A stretch of DNA of 64,000 bases from positions 3,658,001-3,722,000 of the forward strand of contig OZ218956.1 of assembly GCA_965112735.1 (NCBI GenBank). The letters are read 5' to 3'. The notes beneath the pieces are model-generated. The model did not search any database and was not told the DNA's origin. It was given only the letters and a program-made list of their open reading frames with translations. The DNA is from Phaeosaccion multiseriatum (lineage: Eukaryota; Ochrophyta, other classes). This document shows positions 46,055-57,476 of this stretch, one piece after another (position 1 is the stretch's first letter; every line of letters starts with the position of its first letter). The translations under genes were made by a program, and so were the position numbers.

Positions 46055-47567
46055 GGGGAGGGTGATGCAATGCATGGGGTTTTGGTGTATGAGAGAGGGA
46101 GGCCGGGGTGGACGCAATGGCGAGCTATGGCTGAAGGTGGGAAGGCAGCGCCTGGCATTCCTCTGTGCTGTGAGTCCACCGCCCTCTTTTCCCTCATGGA
46201 CAAGGCCTTCGAATCACCTGTGGCCGGGAAGTGGTGTTAGCGAGATGGAGCAGCCACTCGGAGCTTATAGCTTCGCAGGTGTATAGCGCTCGCTTTCTGG
46301 AGGGGCAGGGGCGGCAGAGACACAAGAAAGGAAAGGAGCCACCCGTCTTGGACGCGTGTGAGGTGTGGTGCCTGGACTCAAGCAGACAAGGGAGCGTAGG
46401 ACAGTGGGATGCACTGCCCTGAGCTGAGCTTCGGGCCCAGCCTGCCAGGGTGAGCAACCCATCGAGGACGTCGCCGACGAAGCGCCTCCACTCCTCCCTC
46501 TGCTTGGTGCCTAGCTACTAGCCACCAATGCAGGCGAGGGCGAGGGCGAGAGCGACGAATCGAGACATGGTGGTGTATAACAGAGAGGGAGAGAGGTGTG
46601 TGTAGAGAGTGATCATAAAGGAGCTCAACTTGTTTATCTTGTATCGTGGACGAGTTAGCTTATCTCGTAAGGTTACGTAGTCGTTTGTGATAGCAACAAA
46701 GTGTTTGACGACACTCGTGGAGGCTTTGAGGCTTTCTGCATTGCTCACTTACGTAAGATTAGTCGTCTGTGCCTAATCCCCCTCATGTCCACTGCTACCT
46801 CCCACCACGAAACGCCTGCGCGTCGGCATGCAGCTACCGCAAAGCGTCCGATTGAACGTACTCAGCGACACGCTAAGCACTTTTCACTAAGCACTAAGCT
46901 AAGCTGGTCGCTCCCTGCCTCACGCCAGAGGCCAAGGGCAGGTGCCCCAAGTGTAGGGCCGTACTAACGCCAACAATAAAACTCTCTCTCAGCTTCCGCC
47001 CGGCGGTCGACTTGTACCTGCGTCATGTCTACAGCTAACCGCGAAGGTTTGCGTACTCAGAGGCGCGGTGCTGCTTCGATGCCGTCCATTGCATGGGTGA
47101 AGGGTAGTCCGGCTCTGGCCTGACCAGCGCACCCCGCCCCCCTGGGAAGGTTGTAAGCGCGGCGGCACGGAGTATCTGCTGTGCGTTTCAGCATTGCAAT
47201 ACCCCACCCATGCCTGTCTGCCTGCCCGCCTGTCTACCTGTCGCACCATTGTGGTTGAGTCGATGTCCTCCACGGAAGGCCATATGCCTGAGCGCCTACC
47301 TGTGTGATTTCCCGGGGGGGACAGAGGAGCGCTCGCGGCAAAGGCGAAGGGCTAAAGCCACACACTTCACCCTTACATGCCGCAAGCTAAAGCCACACAG
47401 TACACCCTTGCCCTCTGTGGCCCTCTTGTCCATCACACACTTCACCAGACCAGGGGGAGGGGGAGGGGGGCGGGGAGGAAAGGGACGGGACACGCACGCG
47501 AGCGGTGGTGCTTCCGTGTTCGTTCGCTGGAATGCCCTTCTCTCTCCTACACTTGTACTAGCTGGTG
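46055..47567. other. Region between ankyrin-like paralog 2 and FNTA
   Basis: Apart from the short leader ORF, I see no gene. AATAAA at about 46974 is a candidate plus-strand polyadenylation signal. (TGCC)-rich sequence lies at 47209–47240 and a CATATG unit at 47281. Confidence 0.35.
46500..46750 (-). other. Short signal-peptide-like ORF, probably not a full gene
   Basis: Minus-strand ATG near 46568 starts MSRFVALALALACIGG and then hits a stop. The leader looks secretory. The surrounding sequence (CATGGTGGTGTATA and flanks) recurs at about 42645, where the signal peptide is not preserved. It could be the first exon of a small spliced gene or a relic. Confidence 0.25.
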
Positions 47568-49365
47568 TCAGGTGTCAGCCGAGTCAAGGGCCCGCTGCTG
47601 CTTGCCCCGGATGGTCTCTCTCCTCCTCTCCCAGTACTTTGCCCTCAGCGGGTCCAGCGCAGTAAGGTGCCCAAGGTGCTCCATGGCCGCTCGGAGCCCC
47701 TCCTCCCCGCCCTCCGCCTCTCGCATCTGCGCCAGGAGCTTGTGGGCGTGTGCGCAGCCCCTCCCCAGGGGGCTCTCCAGCAGGGCTTCGCACTTGCGCT
47801 GCAGCTCCGGCACGTCTGAGAACGGTCGGCTCAGAAAGAAGCCCCTGTTGTTGACCGTGTGTATGCGTGTGTGTGTGTGTATGCGTGTGTGTGTGTACGT
47901 AGGCGTGTGTGTACGTGAGCCGGCCGCCAAGTGGGGGACACGGTCGAACGTTTCAGTATTTTCGGTTGGGTCGAACGAGCGAGTGAGTGGGAAGGGGATT
48001 GGGCAAAGGGACTCCCCTCTTCCTTGCTGCAGGCACTCACCGAATGTAGTTCCAGGGGGACTCGTTGTTGGGGGCTCGATATATGTTATCGAGGGCGAAG
48101 CTCACCTCCGCCACCACGACTTGCAGCGTCACAGGCGTACCGCAGTTGTGCACAATAAACCATCTGTGATTCCACGCACTAAAGAGAGCAAGGGTGGCGA
48201 AAGTAAGGGCATGGCGGGGACGGGTCGACAAGTGATGATTGATGCAGGAATGAGGAGGAGAGAGTGCACGTATGGGGGCGACAAAGTATCGTTGGAGAGC
48301 TGAAAGCAAAGGGCAGACCAGCACGATTCCCAGACAATGGCAATAGAGGCGCTGCGCAGATACCATTGCCATCCATTGCCATCCTCCTTCTCAATGCCTG
48401 CTTCACATGTGCCCAGAATAAGGCCACGCCCACGCATGCACGCACGCACGCACGCACCTGTTGTTTCGGAGGTCCTCCTGCAGAAGCAGCCCCACCACCT
48501 CCATCTCGCCCTCCCAAAGCCCGAAGGTTTGGCAAACCCACTGCCTGTGGGCCCACGCGTGATAGTTCTTGGCGTCCTCCTGGAACACGCGGTTCACGAA
48601 GGCATGCTCAGCGGAGGCGTCTCCGCTCAGCTGCACCACGCAGCGCCGGTGGTACCTGAGGGCGTGAGGCGTGGTAGCGGAGCAGTGACAGCGGAAGTGG
48701 CATGACAAGTCGAGAATAAGAGAGGGGGTGGGGGGCAGGTAGACGAGGGCATGGTGTGGTCCGTTTCGCTTGGCTCGAGGCGTGCTCTAAACATAACATG
48801 AACGCATGCAGCTTGCTGCCCTTCTTCTTCTCGGCCGTTACTTTCAGACGCAACACATTGGTTCCTTCGATGCTCTCTCTTGTACGCACTCACCATAGCT
48901 GGTAGTTCTTGGGGTTCTCCTCTGCCTTCATGTCTATCCAGGCGATCTCCTCCCTCAGGTCCTTGCTTAGATCTCTGAGACAACGACGGCGATACTGCCT
49001 GGTGGACAGGGGAAGAGGGGCAGGCCGTGGTCAGGAGAGGGCGACAAGCCAAGACTTCCCTCCCTCCATCACTACCATGGCATCGTATCCCATCTCTTCC
49101 TTTCTAGGTCCTGGTCCCTCCACCACTCCTGCTACACGCACCATGTGGTGTAGTGGGCTGGGGACATTTCAATGATGTCCTTTGTGAGCTTCAAGCCTCT
49201 CTCCGACACTTCGTTGGCCGCCTTCAGCGCCCTGAGAGTGTCCATGTGGGAGGTGTAGTGGTCCGAGTAGGAAATGGCACACACAGGCGGTAGGGGGCCC
49301 TCTTCCTGCTGCACTGGCGCCAAATCGTCGAAGCCCTCCAGGCGAGCACCGAGGAGTGCAGCCAT
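47568..49365 (-). CDS. FNTA: Protein farnesyltransferase/geranylgeranyltransferase I alpha subunit
   Basis: Five minus-strand exons: 49365–49142, 48998–48894, 48655–48458, 48178–48041, 47844–47568. Total 942 nt, 313 residues, all in phase. Successive PPTA repeats are visible: AHYTTWQYRRRCL, NPKNYQLWYHRRC, DAKNYHAWAHRQWV, DLRNNSAWNHRWF and NESPWNYIRG. In two of the junctions a conserved Trp codon itself is split by the intron (TG|G). The alpha subunit pairs with FTase or GGTase-I beta subunits in the cytosol to prenylate CaaX proteins. Length is slightly below the animal protein because the N-terminal extension is short. Head-to-head with CYC1. Confidence 0.92.
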
Positions 49366-49657
49366 CTTCGCTCCCCTCTTGCAGGTCTTGGAGAACGCCT
49401 TTGAAGAGCGGGTTTTTGTGTTGCAACCTGCTCCCTTTTTCCAATACTTCGGGCCTCGGACACCTCTCGGCCCTGTCTCCTGTGGCCTGGACAAGTACAG
49501 TCAAGTAAAGGGAAAGGGAGGGAAAGAGGGATGGGCATGTGAGTTTCAAGTGGGCAGGGCCGCCCCCCGGGGATTAGGGTCAGGAGGATTGCAGAGAGAG
49601 AGAGCAGAAGTGTTGAGGCTGCTTCTTGTTGCCTGCACTGACTGCAGTGCGTTAGTC
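49366..49657. promoter_or_regulatory. Divergent promoter region, FNTA and CYC1
   Basis: The 292 bases between the two start codons must hold both promoters. No TATA box stands out. Confidence 0.45.
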
Positions 49658-52262
49658 ATGTTCACCCGAAGCTTCAGCGCTCTGCGGAAGGCGGGGCAGG
49701 CGACGTCGTCAGCTTACTCGGTACGGGACATGACAGGATGGGCAGAGCCAAAGCGGCCGATTACTGAAGGGGAGGAAGGAGGAGCATGGGGGTGTTGAGG
49801 GGATCACGGGAGCAGCAGAGTGTGCATGCTTCCCACTTGGAGGCGCTGCTGTAGCTGGGGGTGCAGCTGGGGCCAGCTGGACGTTATTTTGTGTTTTGCC
49901 CGCCTGGCGAACAGACTGGTTTTGGTTTCGCATGTTGTCAGCGTCATAGGGGCAACTCACCCACCGGCAGCAGGAGCAGGAGCAGCAGATCAGCGGTTGT
50001 AGCTGTGGACCAGTAGATACTGTCTTAAACAGCACAGCCTTTGTGTGTTCCCCGCTGTTGATTGGCCGCATTATATGCCAACTGGCTCAGCCGTACTGGC
50101 GCAGCGTTCGGCGTGTCAATTGCAGACAGACTGGACTGAACCTCGCTGTGCAAAGGCGAGAATCTCACTGTGCAGAGTGGATTCAGTCACTTCATCAAGT
50201 CCCCTCTTCTCACAATTGTATTTGCAGAAACAGCATGACTAATTTCTGCCCCTTCCCCACTCCCCCTCTTCCTGCTCACCCTACTGCAACAGCCTTCGGT
50301 TGCCTTGGCCGCGGTAGCAGCAGCAGCAGCCACAGCAGGGGCAGCGACTGCAGTGTGCAGTGATGACTGCATTGAGGCACCGCACTACAAGGGCTGGCCA
50401 CACTCGGGGGCCTTCTCCTCGTACGACCACAGAGCGTAAGTCGCGTCACTTGGGCATAACCCTGGCCCGTCGACACACGCCCGCCCTCCTCCTCCTCGTC
50501 GTCCTCCTCTGCACGCCCTTACCCCCGTCACTCCTACACCCTCGACCCCCCCCCCTCCCCCAATGAAATGAACCCGGATGGATGGCACTGGATGGCAACA
50601 GATTGCGCCGCGGTTTCCAGGTGTACAAGGAGGTGTGCTCAACTTGCCACAGCATCGATCAAATTGCCTTCCACTCCATGGTGGGGGTCACGCACGAGAA
50701 AGCGGTAAGTGTGTTTGTCTCTCTAGCGATGAAAGACATGAGAGGGCATCCCTCCCCCGAGTGGAAGGACTCCCACTTTGACATTGACCCAGTGGTGGGG
50801 TCGATGTTGTCATTGTTAAGGATACGAGCATATTGGGAGGGCATAGGGTAAGGGGGGAGGGGCGCCATTTCGACAGAGAGAGAGGTCTGTTCTTCTATCT
50901 ACACGAAGGTCCGCTCCCGCCCTCCCGCTCCTCCCTCCACCCTCCTCCACCCTCCCACCCACCCGTCCCCCCTCACTCACCCTGTGCCTCCCCCATATGC
51001 CCCCCCCTAAAGGAGCTCAAGGCGCTTGTGAAGGAGGACTATGAGGTGGAGGACGGGCCCGATGATGAGGGAGAGATGTTCGACAGGCCCGCCAAGCTCA
51101 CCGACATGTACCCAGGTGAGCGAGGGGCGTGACGTCAGTGAGGCCAGGGATGATACAAACGCCAGGATCAGCAGGGCATCAGCAGTGCATCAGCAGTGCT
51201 TGCTTGCCCTCCCTTTGCAGACAGAGGGGCGCCCCGTGCGTCTGGCAATCCTTTCCTAACGTGCGGGTTTTTCCGAACCACCCCTGCTGCTGCTCAGGCC
51301 CCTACAAGAACGACGCTGCTGGGCGAGCGGCCAACAACGGAGCGCTGCCCCCCGACCTGTCCCTCATGGTCAAGGCTCGCCATGCGGGTATCGATTATGT
51401 CTTTGCCCTGCTCACCGGATACAAGGAGGAGCCGCCCATCGGACGGACGCTGGTGAGTGAACACGTGGAGAGAGGGGACGAGAGAGAGAGAAAGAACATG
51501 TTTCTTGTGGAGGTATCGCTTGCTGTACTGGGCCCGTGTGCGTATCTCTCCCCCTTTAGGGCGGGGCAATGTTTTGTTGCTCACCAGCCTTGCCTATGCT
51601 GCCTGTGTTGGCTGTCTGTCGATTCATTCACAGATGCCGGGCCTGCACTACAACCCGTACTTCACCGGAGGAGGAATCGGAATGCCACCACCGCTTATGG
51701 ACGGACAGGTGAGGAGCAAAGGTTGAAGTTTCAATGCGTGTGTCGCAGTCATGACGGGTCCAGATAGAGGAGGCCCTGCCCTAGAAGCTGTTACGGTAGG
51801 GCTGGATTGGGTTAGGGTTAGAGAGAATAGAGAGGAGGGAGAGAGAGAGATGGATATTGGGGGAGGCAAATACTCCTTTGTGAGCGTGGCGTGTGCGCCA
51901 AGTCCTCGCAACCCCCTCACGCCGATGGCAGCCAATGGCAGCACCACCACGACTCATTATTCACGGGCCTCTCTCACCAACTTGGCCCCGCTCCTGCTCC
52001 GTCCCTTGTCCTCGCACACACACACACACATCAGGTGGAGTACCCCGACGGCACCCCCGCTACCGTTTCACAGATGGCGAAGGATGTGTCTCAGTTTCTG
52101 GCGTGGTGCGCGGAGCCCGAGCTCAACGAGCGCAAGTTCATGGGCTGCAAGGTGCTGTTTGTGATTGCCGTCATGGCGGGCATGAGTGCGTACTACAAGC
52201 GATTCCGGTGGGCCCCCATCAAGACAAGGAAGATCACCTTCGTTGACAGGCCTAAGCCCTAG
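49658..52262 (+). CDS. CYC1: Cytochrome c1, haem protein of respiratory complex III
   Basis: Seven exons: 49658–49720, 50293–50435, 50602–50704, 51013–51115, 51298–51452, 51634–51708, 52035–52262. Total 870 nt, 289 residues. Exon 1 encodes a basic import sequence ([18 protein letters not shown]), followed by an Ala-rich sorting segment. [17 protein letters not shown] holds the CxxCH haem site. [20 protein letters not shown], the [13 protein letters not shown] block with the axial Met, and the C-terminal membrane anchor [20 protein letters not shown] all match the family. It carries electrons from the Rieske protein to cytochrome c at the inner mitochondrial membrane. Residues look intact. Confidence 0.95.
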
Positions 52263-52459
52263 GCCCTAAGCGCTAAGCCCTGAGGAGAGAAGGAGAGTAC
52301 GGAGGGAGGGTAGCCGCAGTCCTAAGGAGGGGAGGAGGAGGCCCTAAGGAGGGTGTATGTGCGGCTTTGGGCGTTGGAGAGTGACGTGCCCGCTGCTGCT
52401 GCTGCTGCCCGCAGGACAGGACGGGTCCTATTTATGTATCCGATAGATCAATCTTTCTG

Positions 52460-52645
52460 TTGTGTGTCCACCCCCCCGAGCCTCCGTTGGGCTCGAACGC
52501 TTCGCCGGAAGCACGCGTCCGTCGCACAGCACCATCAGTTGGTGATACAGCAGCAGTAGTAGCAGTTGCCGTGTGGAGAGCCAAGCCAGAGGAGGTGCAG
52601 GGAAGCAAGGAGAGGAGGGAGGAGCTGCTGGTGAAGTATACGTAA
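52460..52645 (+). other. Short ORF downstream of CYC1, doubtful
   Basis: Open frame containing PSVGDTAAVVAVAVWRAKPE then EEVQGSKERREELLVKY, ending at a good donor GTAAGT (52641). The second half looks like coding sequence, but no following exon was found. It includes the dispersed TTGGTGATACAGCA motif. It may be 3' UTR of CYC1 or one exon of a small gene. Confidence 0.2.
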
Positions 52646-53042
52646 GTCAGTGATTGGAGTACTGTGGACCGGGGCGACGCAGGATGCAGAGCGAGGAGGA
52701 GGTGCCATGAGTGCGTGTGTGCGTGCGTGCATTCGTGCGGAAGGGAGCCTCTGACTTCCTTTTCTGAAACGCTCTTTGTCGTGTGTCTCAGAGGAGGGGA
52801 GGGTGTAGGGGCTGTAGAGCTGGTGCGGGAAATTACCTTGTTAGTGTTTTGGTTTAAGGGGGGAGGGCTTGGCTGGTTTTGGAGCCCGAGACAGATATGG
52901 ATTGATTGGCTCGTGCTCAGTAGAGACGTGCGCCGTGCGATTCATGCTTCGACGATGTAATAAAAGGGTCCTGTCCGTCCTTCCGTCCCCCTCGCCGTTG
53001 TCAAGTTCACCTCTTAGTGCCTTGGTGTTCCATCACTGGCGG

Positions 53043-53081
<39 letters not shown>

Positions 53082-53451
53082 GCACTCTGTACGTCTTTTA
53101 CTTGCGAGCTCTCTCCACCGTGACTGACTTGCCATCCTAAGGTAAACAAATGCAAAACCTCGCGAGGCCTACGCCTACTAAGGCACGCAAGGCACAAATA
53201 GAAATAAATGCACAAGGCCAAAATCTGCCTGTCCTCTCTCGTCACTTTATGTCTACAATGTAGAGCCCACAGAATCAAGGGGAGAGAGAGAATATGGATA
53301 GAGCCCACAGAATCGGGGGGGGGGGCGGAGACGCAATAGAAGACCCCACTGACACTGACACTGTGGGAGCGAGACTGCCTGCGCTGCTGCCTCTACTGGC
53401 GCCGCTGCTGGCCCCCATCGGTCTACATGTAGGCTACCTCCTGCCTCCTCC
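52646..53451. other. Region between convergent CYC1 and giant gene
   Basis: Holds a (GT)n run at 53046–53080, an ATAAAA at 52958 that may be a plus-strand polyadenylation signal, and a direct repeat of about 16 bases (TAGAGCCCACAGAATC) at 53260 and 53298. No gene is supported. Confidence 0.35.
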
Positions 53452-54688
53452 TCACGTCCCCGCAGCTGTGGCTGTACGACCAACGGCTGTGGCTGTGGCC
53501 GGCCGAGGCTGTGGGCCAGCCTGCTCCTGTTCGGGACTCTGTGTCCGGTCCGCCAGGCCCCCCTCCCCCCCGCCTCCCCTACAAGCAGCTGCTGCCCTTG
53601 ATCCATGCTGCTGTATCACCAACTGCTGCTGCTGCCGAGCGGGGGTTGTTGATGGCCGCTCCTGCTGCATCGCCAACTGCTGCTGCTGCTGCTGCTGCAT
53701 GTTGGCGAGGCGGGGGGCCTTACTTGTCACCTTGGCACTTAGGGGCACGCCCCTCCTCCCTCCTCCTGGCGCTGAAAGGGCTCTTCCGCTGCCCCTTGTG
53801 AAGGACGAAGGCGTCAAGGTGTTGAAGTGTAACGGCCGGGGGCATCCTCGGGGCCTCCCCACGCTGCGTGCGGCATGCAACAAGTCGACGTGCGGTTGGT
53901 TGTTGGCGTCGTCGTCGTCGTCGTTGTTGTTGTTGTTGTGATGGTGCTGATTACTGTGGTGGTGGTGGTGGTGGTGGTGGTGGTTGTTGTTGTGGTTGCT
54001 GTTGTTGTTGTTGTTGTTGTCGTTGTTGCTGCTGCTGCTGTAGTTGTTCCCAGCGAAGGAGGAGGAGGGCGGGTGCGAAGCTTGCGAAGCGTGCGAAGTG
54101 TCTTGCCTGAGCTTCTTCTGCTGCTGCTCAAAGCGCTCCATGGCCCACCGCGCCTTGCTTCCCGCCGCCCGCCCCGCAAGCCCCCCGTACCCGCCGCCCC
54201 GGGATGCAAGCCCCTTCCCACGCGCCCCCGGGGTGGCAGAAGAAGGAGAAGGACTCCGAGCCGTTGTAAAAGTAGGGCTGCTGTAGCCCTCCATGTAGCC
54301 CGGGAAGCTCAAGCCCAAGCCCAGGCAAGAGTCGCCCCTTCGCTTCTTGTTTTTCTTCTTCTTAGAGGGTGTCGCGCGCGCGCCCACGCCGGAATGCGTC
54401 TTCATGAGTCCTCTTGTATTCCAGTAGCCCAGGCGGCTGACGCTGTCGATGGAGCTGAACACGGCAGGGTTTTGGGAGCGGAGGAAGAGGGAGCGTTGTG
54501 CGTCGTCGAGCTCCTCGATGAGTTCGGTTGAGTCCGAACCGGAGTCAGACTCAGAGTGCAATTCCGACTGCTTGTCCTGCTTCTCCTCCTGCTTCTGTGG
54601 CTGCTGCTGCTCTTGCTTCTCCCCCTCACTACAACTTCCTGCGGCGTTGTTGCTGCTCATGTTGCTCTGCCTGTTTGCATGGTTGCGG

Positions 54689-54746
<58 letters not shown>

Positions 54747-54958
54747 GTTCACTACCATCATCATCACGCCCCTCGGGACGCGGCGCATCAGAAGCGTCCC
54801 CGTCGACAGCTTGTGTCTGGCGCATCACCAACTGCTGCGGCAGCTCTTCTCCATTCGCCGTCCGGCTCGTGTCCCTACGGAGCCCCTCCATGAGGTCCAT
54901 CGAGCTCGAGTCTGAGTCCGAATGCTCCTGCTCTTCCTCCTCCTCCTGCTCCTGCTCT

Positions 54959-55001
<43 letters not shown>

Positions 55002-55038
55002 CCTCCTCCTCCTCCTCTTCCTCCCCCCCCCCCTCCTC

Positions 55039-55069
<31 letters not shown>

Positions 55070-56708
55070 TCCTCCTCGTGCTCCTCCTCCTCATCCTCCT
55101 CCTCCTCCTCCTCCTCCTCCTCCCCCCCGTCGCCCCCATATTCCTCCTCTTCCTCCTCTACCACAGTAACCCTCCTCTGCTCTCCGTCGGAACTCTCTTC
55201 ATCCTCTCGCTCTTCGTCCTGACCGCCTCCCTCCTCCTCCTTCCCCTCCTCCTCCTCTGCCTCCCCCGCCCCCTGCCCCTCCTCCTCCTCCACCGCCCCG
55301 CTGTGCTCCCTCGCCCCTTTCTTCTCCCGCAAGCTCAAGCTCTTGTCCCCCTCCTCTCCCTCCTCCCCGTCCCCCTCCTCCATACCCCCCTGCGCCCCGC
55401 CCAAACCATCCACCACGTCGAGGACGGAGGAATCCCCTCTTGCGTCTCTGCTCGAGCGGGACGACAAAGGCCCTCGATACCCTCCTGTCCGTCCTGTCCG
55501 GGACGAGGAGCGGCGCGAGTGGCTGCGCTCCTTCCTCCTGGCCGCGAGACTCTGGCGGATGCGATTGCCCGGCAGCATGCCTGCCATGAGCATCTGGGAG
55601 CCTCGTTCTTGTCTCTCCTCATGACTGCTGCTGGTACCCCCAGTCCCTCCTTCTCCCTCCCCTCCTCCCTCCCCTCCTCCCTCCCCCCCTCCTCCTCCTC
55701 CTCCTCCTCCTCCTCCTCCTCCTCCTAATTCTCCTCCTCCTCCTTCGGGCCCGTTGTCTATGCTGCTACCCCCCCCCCCCCCCCCTCCTCCTCCCCCTCC
55801 CCCAGTCCCAAACCCCTTCTGATCCTCCCCCCACGAGGTAATCTCCAACGCCGCTCTGTCAAGATCCGCCAGCAACACGGCGTTGCACTTATACTGCGAC
55901 TGCATGGAGTCCTGTTGCGTCATGCTGGTGCCGAAGGTCCTAATCTGTCCCGAAGCGTCATAATCATCAAGCCGGCGCAGCACCCCTCGGGTACCGCCTG
56001 TGCCTGCGCTCGCCGTGAGCTGTTCGGTTGTGCTCCGCTTCTGTATCCCCACCTGCTGCCCCTGCTGCGTCGCCTGCTGATGTAGCACCAACTGCTGAGG
56101 ATGCTGCTGCTCTCCTCCTTCCACCCCCCCTGGAGCTGCACTCGGTCCCATGGTGGAGGCGTATGGATTAGGAAGCCGCCCACCACCCCCGCCGCCGCCG
56201 CTGTGGTTGCCGTTGGGGCTCGCAGACTTTGCTCTGCCTGTCCCTATCCCTCCTCCTCCCCGGGGGGGGGGCGCCCTTCCCGTCGCTGCTGCTGGGAGAG
56301 TCCTTGCTCCCCAGGCCCCACTCGGGGCCGATCTGGGCCGTAGTTGCCCTCCTCCCCGACTCGGAAAGCGTGCCCCCCTGAAGCCTGTTGTCCTGCCCAT
56401 CGAAGTTGTCCTGCCCATCACGCCCACCGCCACACCAGAATGAGGCGCAGTTCGACTTAGAGACCAGCCCGCCCCTGAGGTGCCTCCTCCTCCTCCACCA
56501 CCACCACCTCCACCATCACCGCCACCGCCGCCGCCGCCGCCACCACCACCGTGTCCACCCATTCCAACAGCAACGCTAACGCTACCTCCCATCCCTATAA
56601 TATCTCCCCCCGCCCCTGAGGAGGACATGCCCATGCGACTGCCTGCACCTGCCCCTGCCCCTGCCAGCACAAGTTCGTATGCCCTGACCTGCCCCCCCCC
56701 TCCACCGC

Positions 56709-56739
<31 letters not shown>

Positions 56740-57437
56740 CACCAACTGCTGCTGATTGGCGGGCTTGGGCTTGGCCTTGCTCAAGTCCCCCTCCAAGGAC
56801 TCATGCTTCACCTTCTTGAGCTCTGACGCACGCGACTCTTGAATGCGTCGCAGTTGCTCCACCTGGGTGTGGCAAGTATGTCAATGGGTGTGAATAGTAA
56901 GTCATTGGGTGGGTGGTGTCGGAGTGGCTGAGTGGGTGGGTATGTGTGGGTGTGTGGGTGTGTGTGTGGGTGTGTGGGTGTGTGTGTGTGTGTGTGTGGG
57001 TGTGGGTGTGTGGGTGGGCGTGCGTATGTGTGCGTGTGTGTGTGTGTGTGTGTCTGCGCGTGTATAGCAGTGGATGGCAGTGGATGGCAATGGAGGGAGG
57101 CTTGTGCTCGTGGTGCTCTCACTCCTCATCCCTCACCCCAGACCATCCACTGCCATCCCTCTCCCTTCACCCCTGACTCCCACACCTTGTCAGCCATTTC
57201 GGGGTCGATTTTGCCGAACTGCCTTGCCCACTTCCTCCTCCGAAACCGCGCGACGGCCCTCTTGATGACTCGAGCGGCTTTTAACACCGCCATGAGCTGC
57301 ATGATCTCCTCGGAGGAGAAGCGCTTGGTCAGGGCCTCGTTCACGTTCATCTTCACGTGAGCCTCGAGGGCTGTGGCCTCCGCCTCCGCCTTGGCTGTGG
57401 GGTACAGAGAGGGGGGGGGAGGAGGAGGTGTGTGTGT

Positions 57438-57476
<39 letters not shown>

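Noticed and set aside
53293-56860. Plus-strand ORFs rich in Cys, Leu, His or Ser opposite the giant gene
   Set aside because: They are reverse translations of (CAG), (GAG), (GAT) and (AAC) arrays that encode Gln, Glu, Asp and Asn in the real frame.
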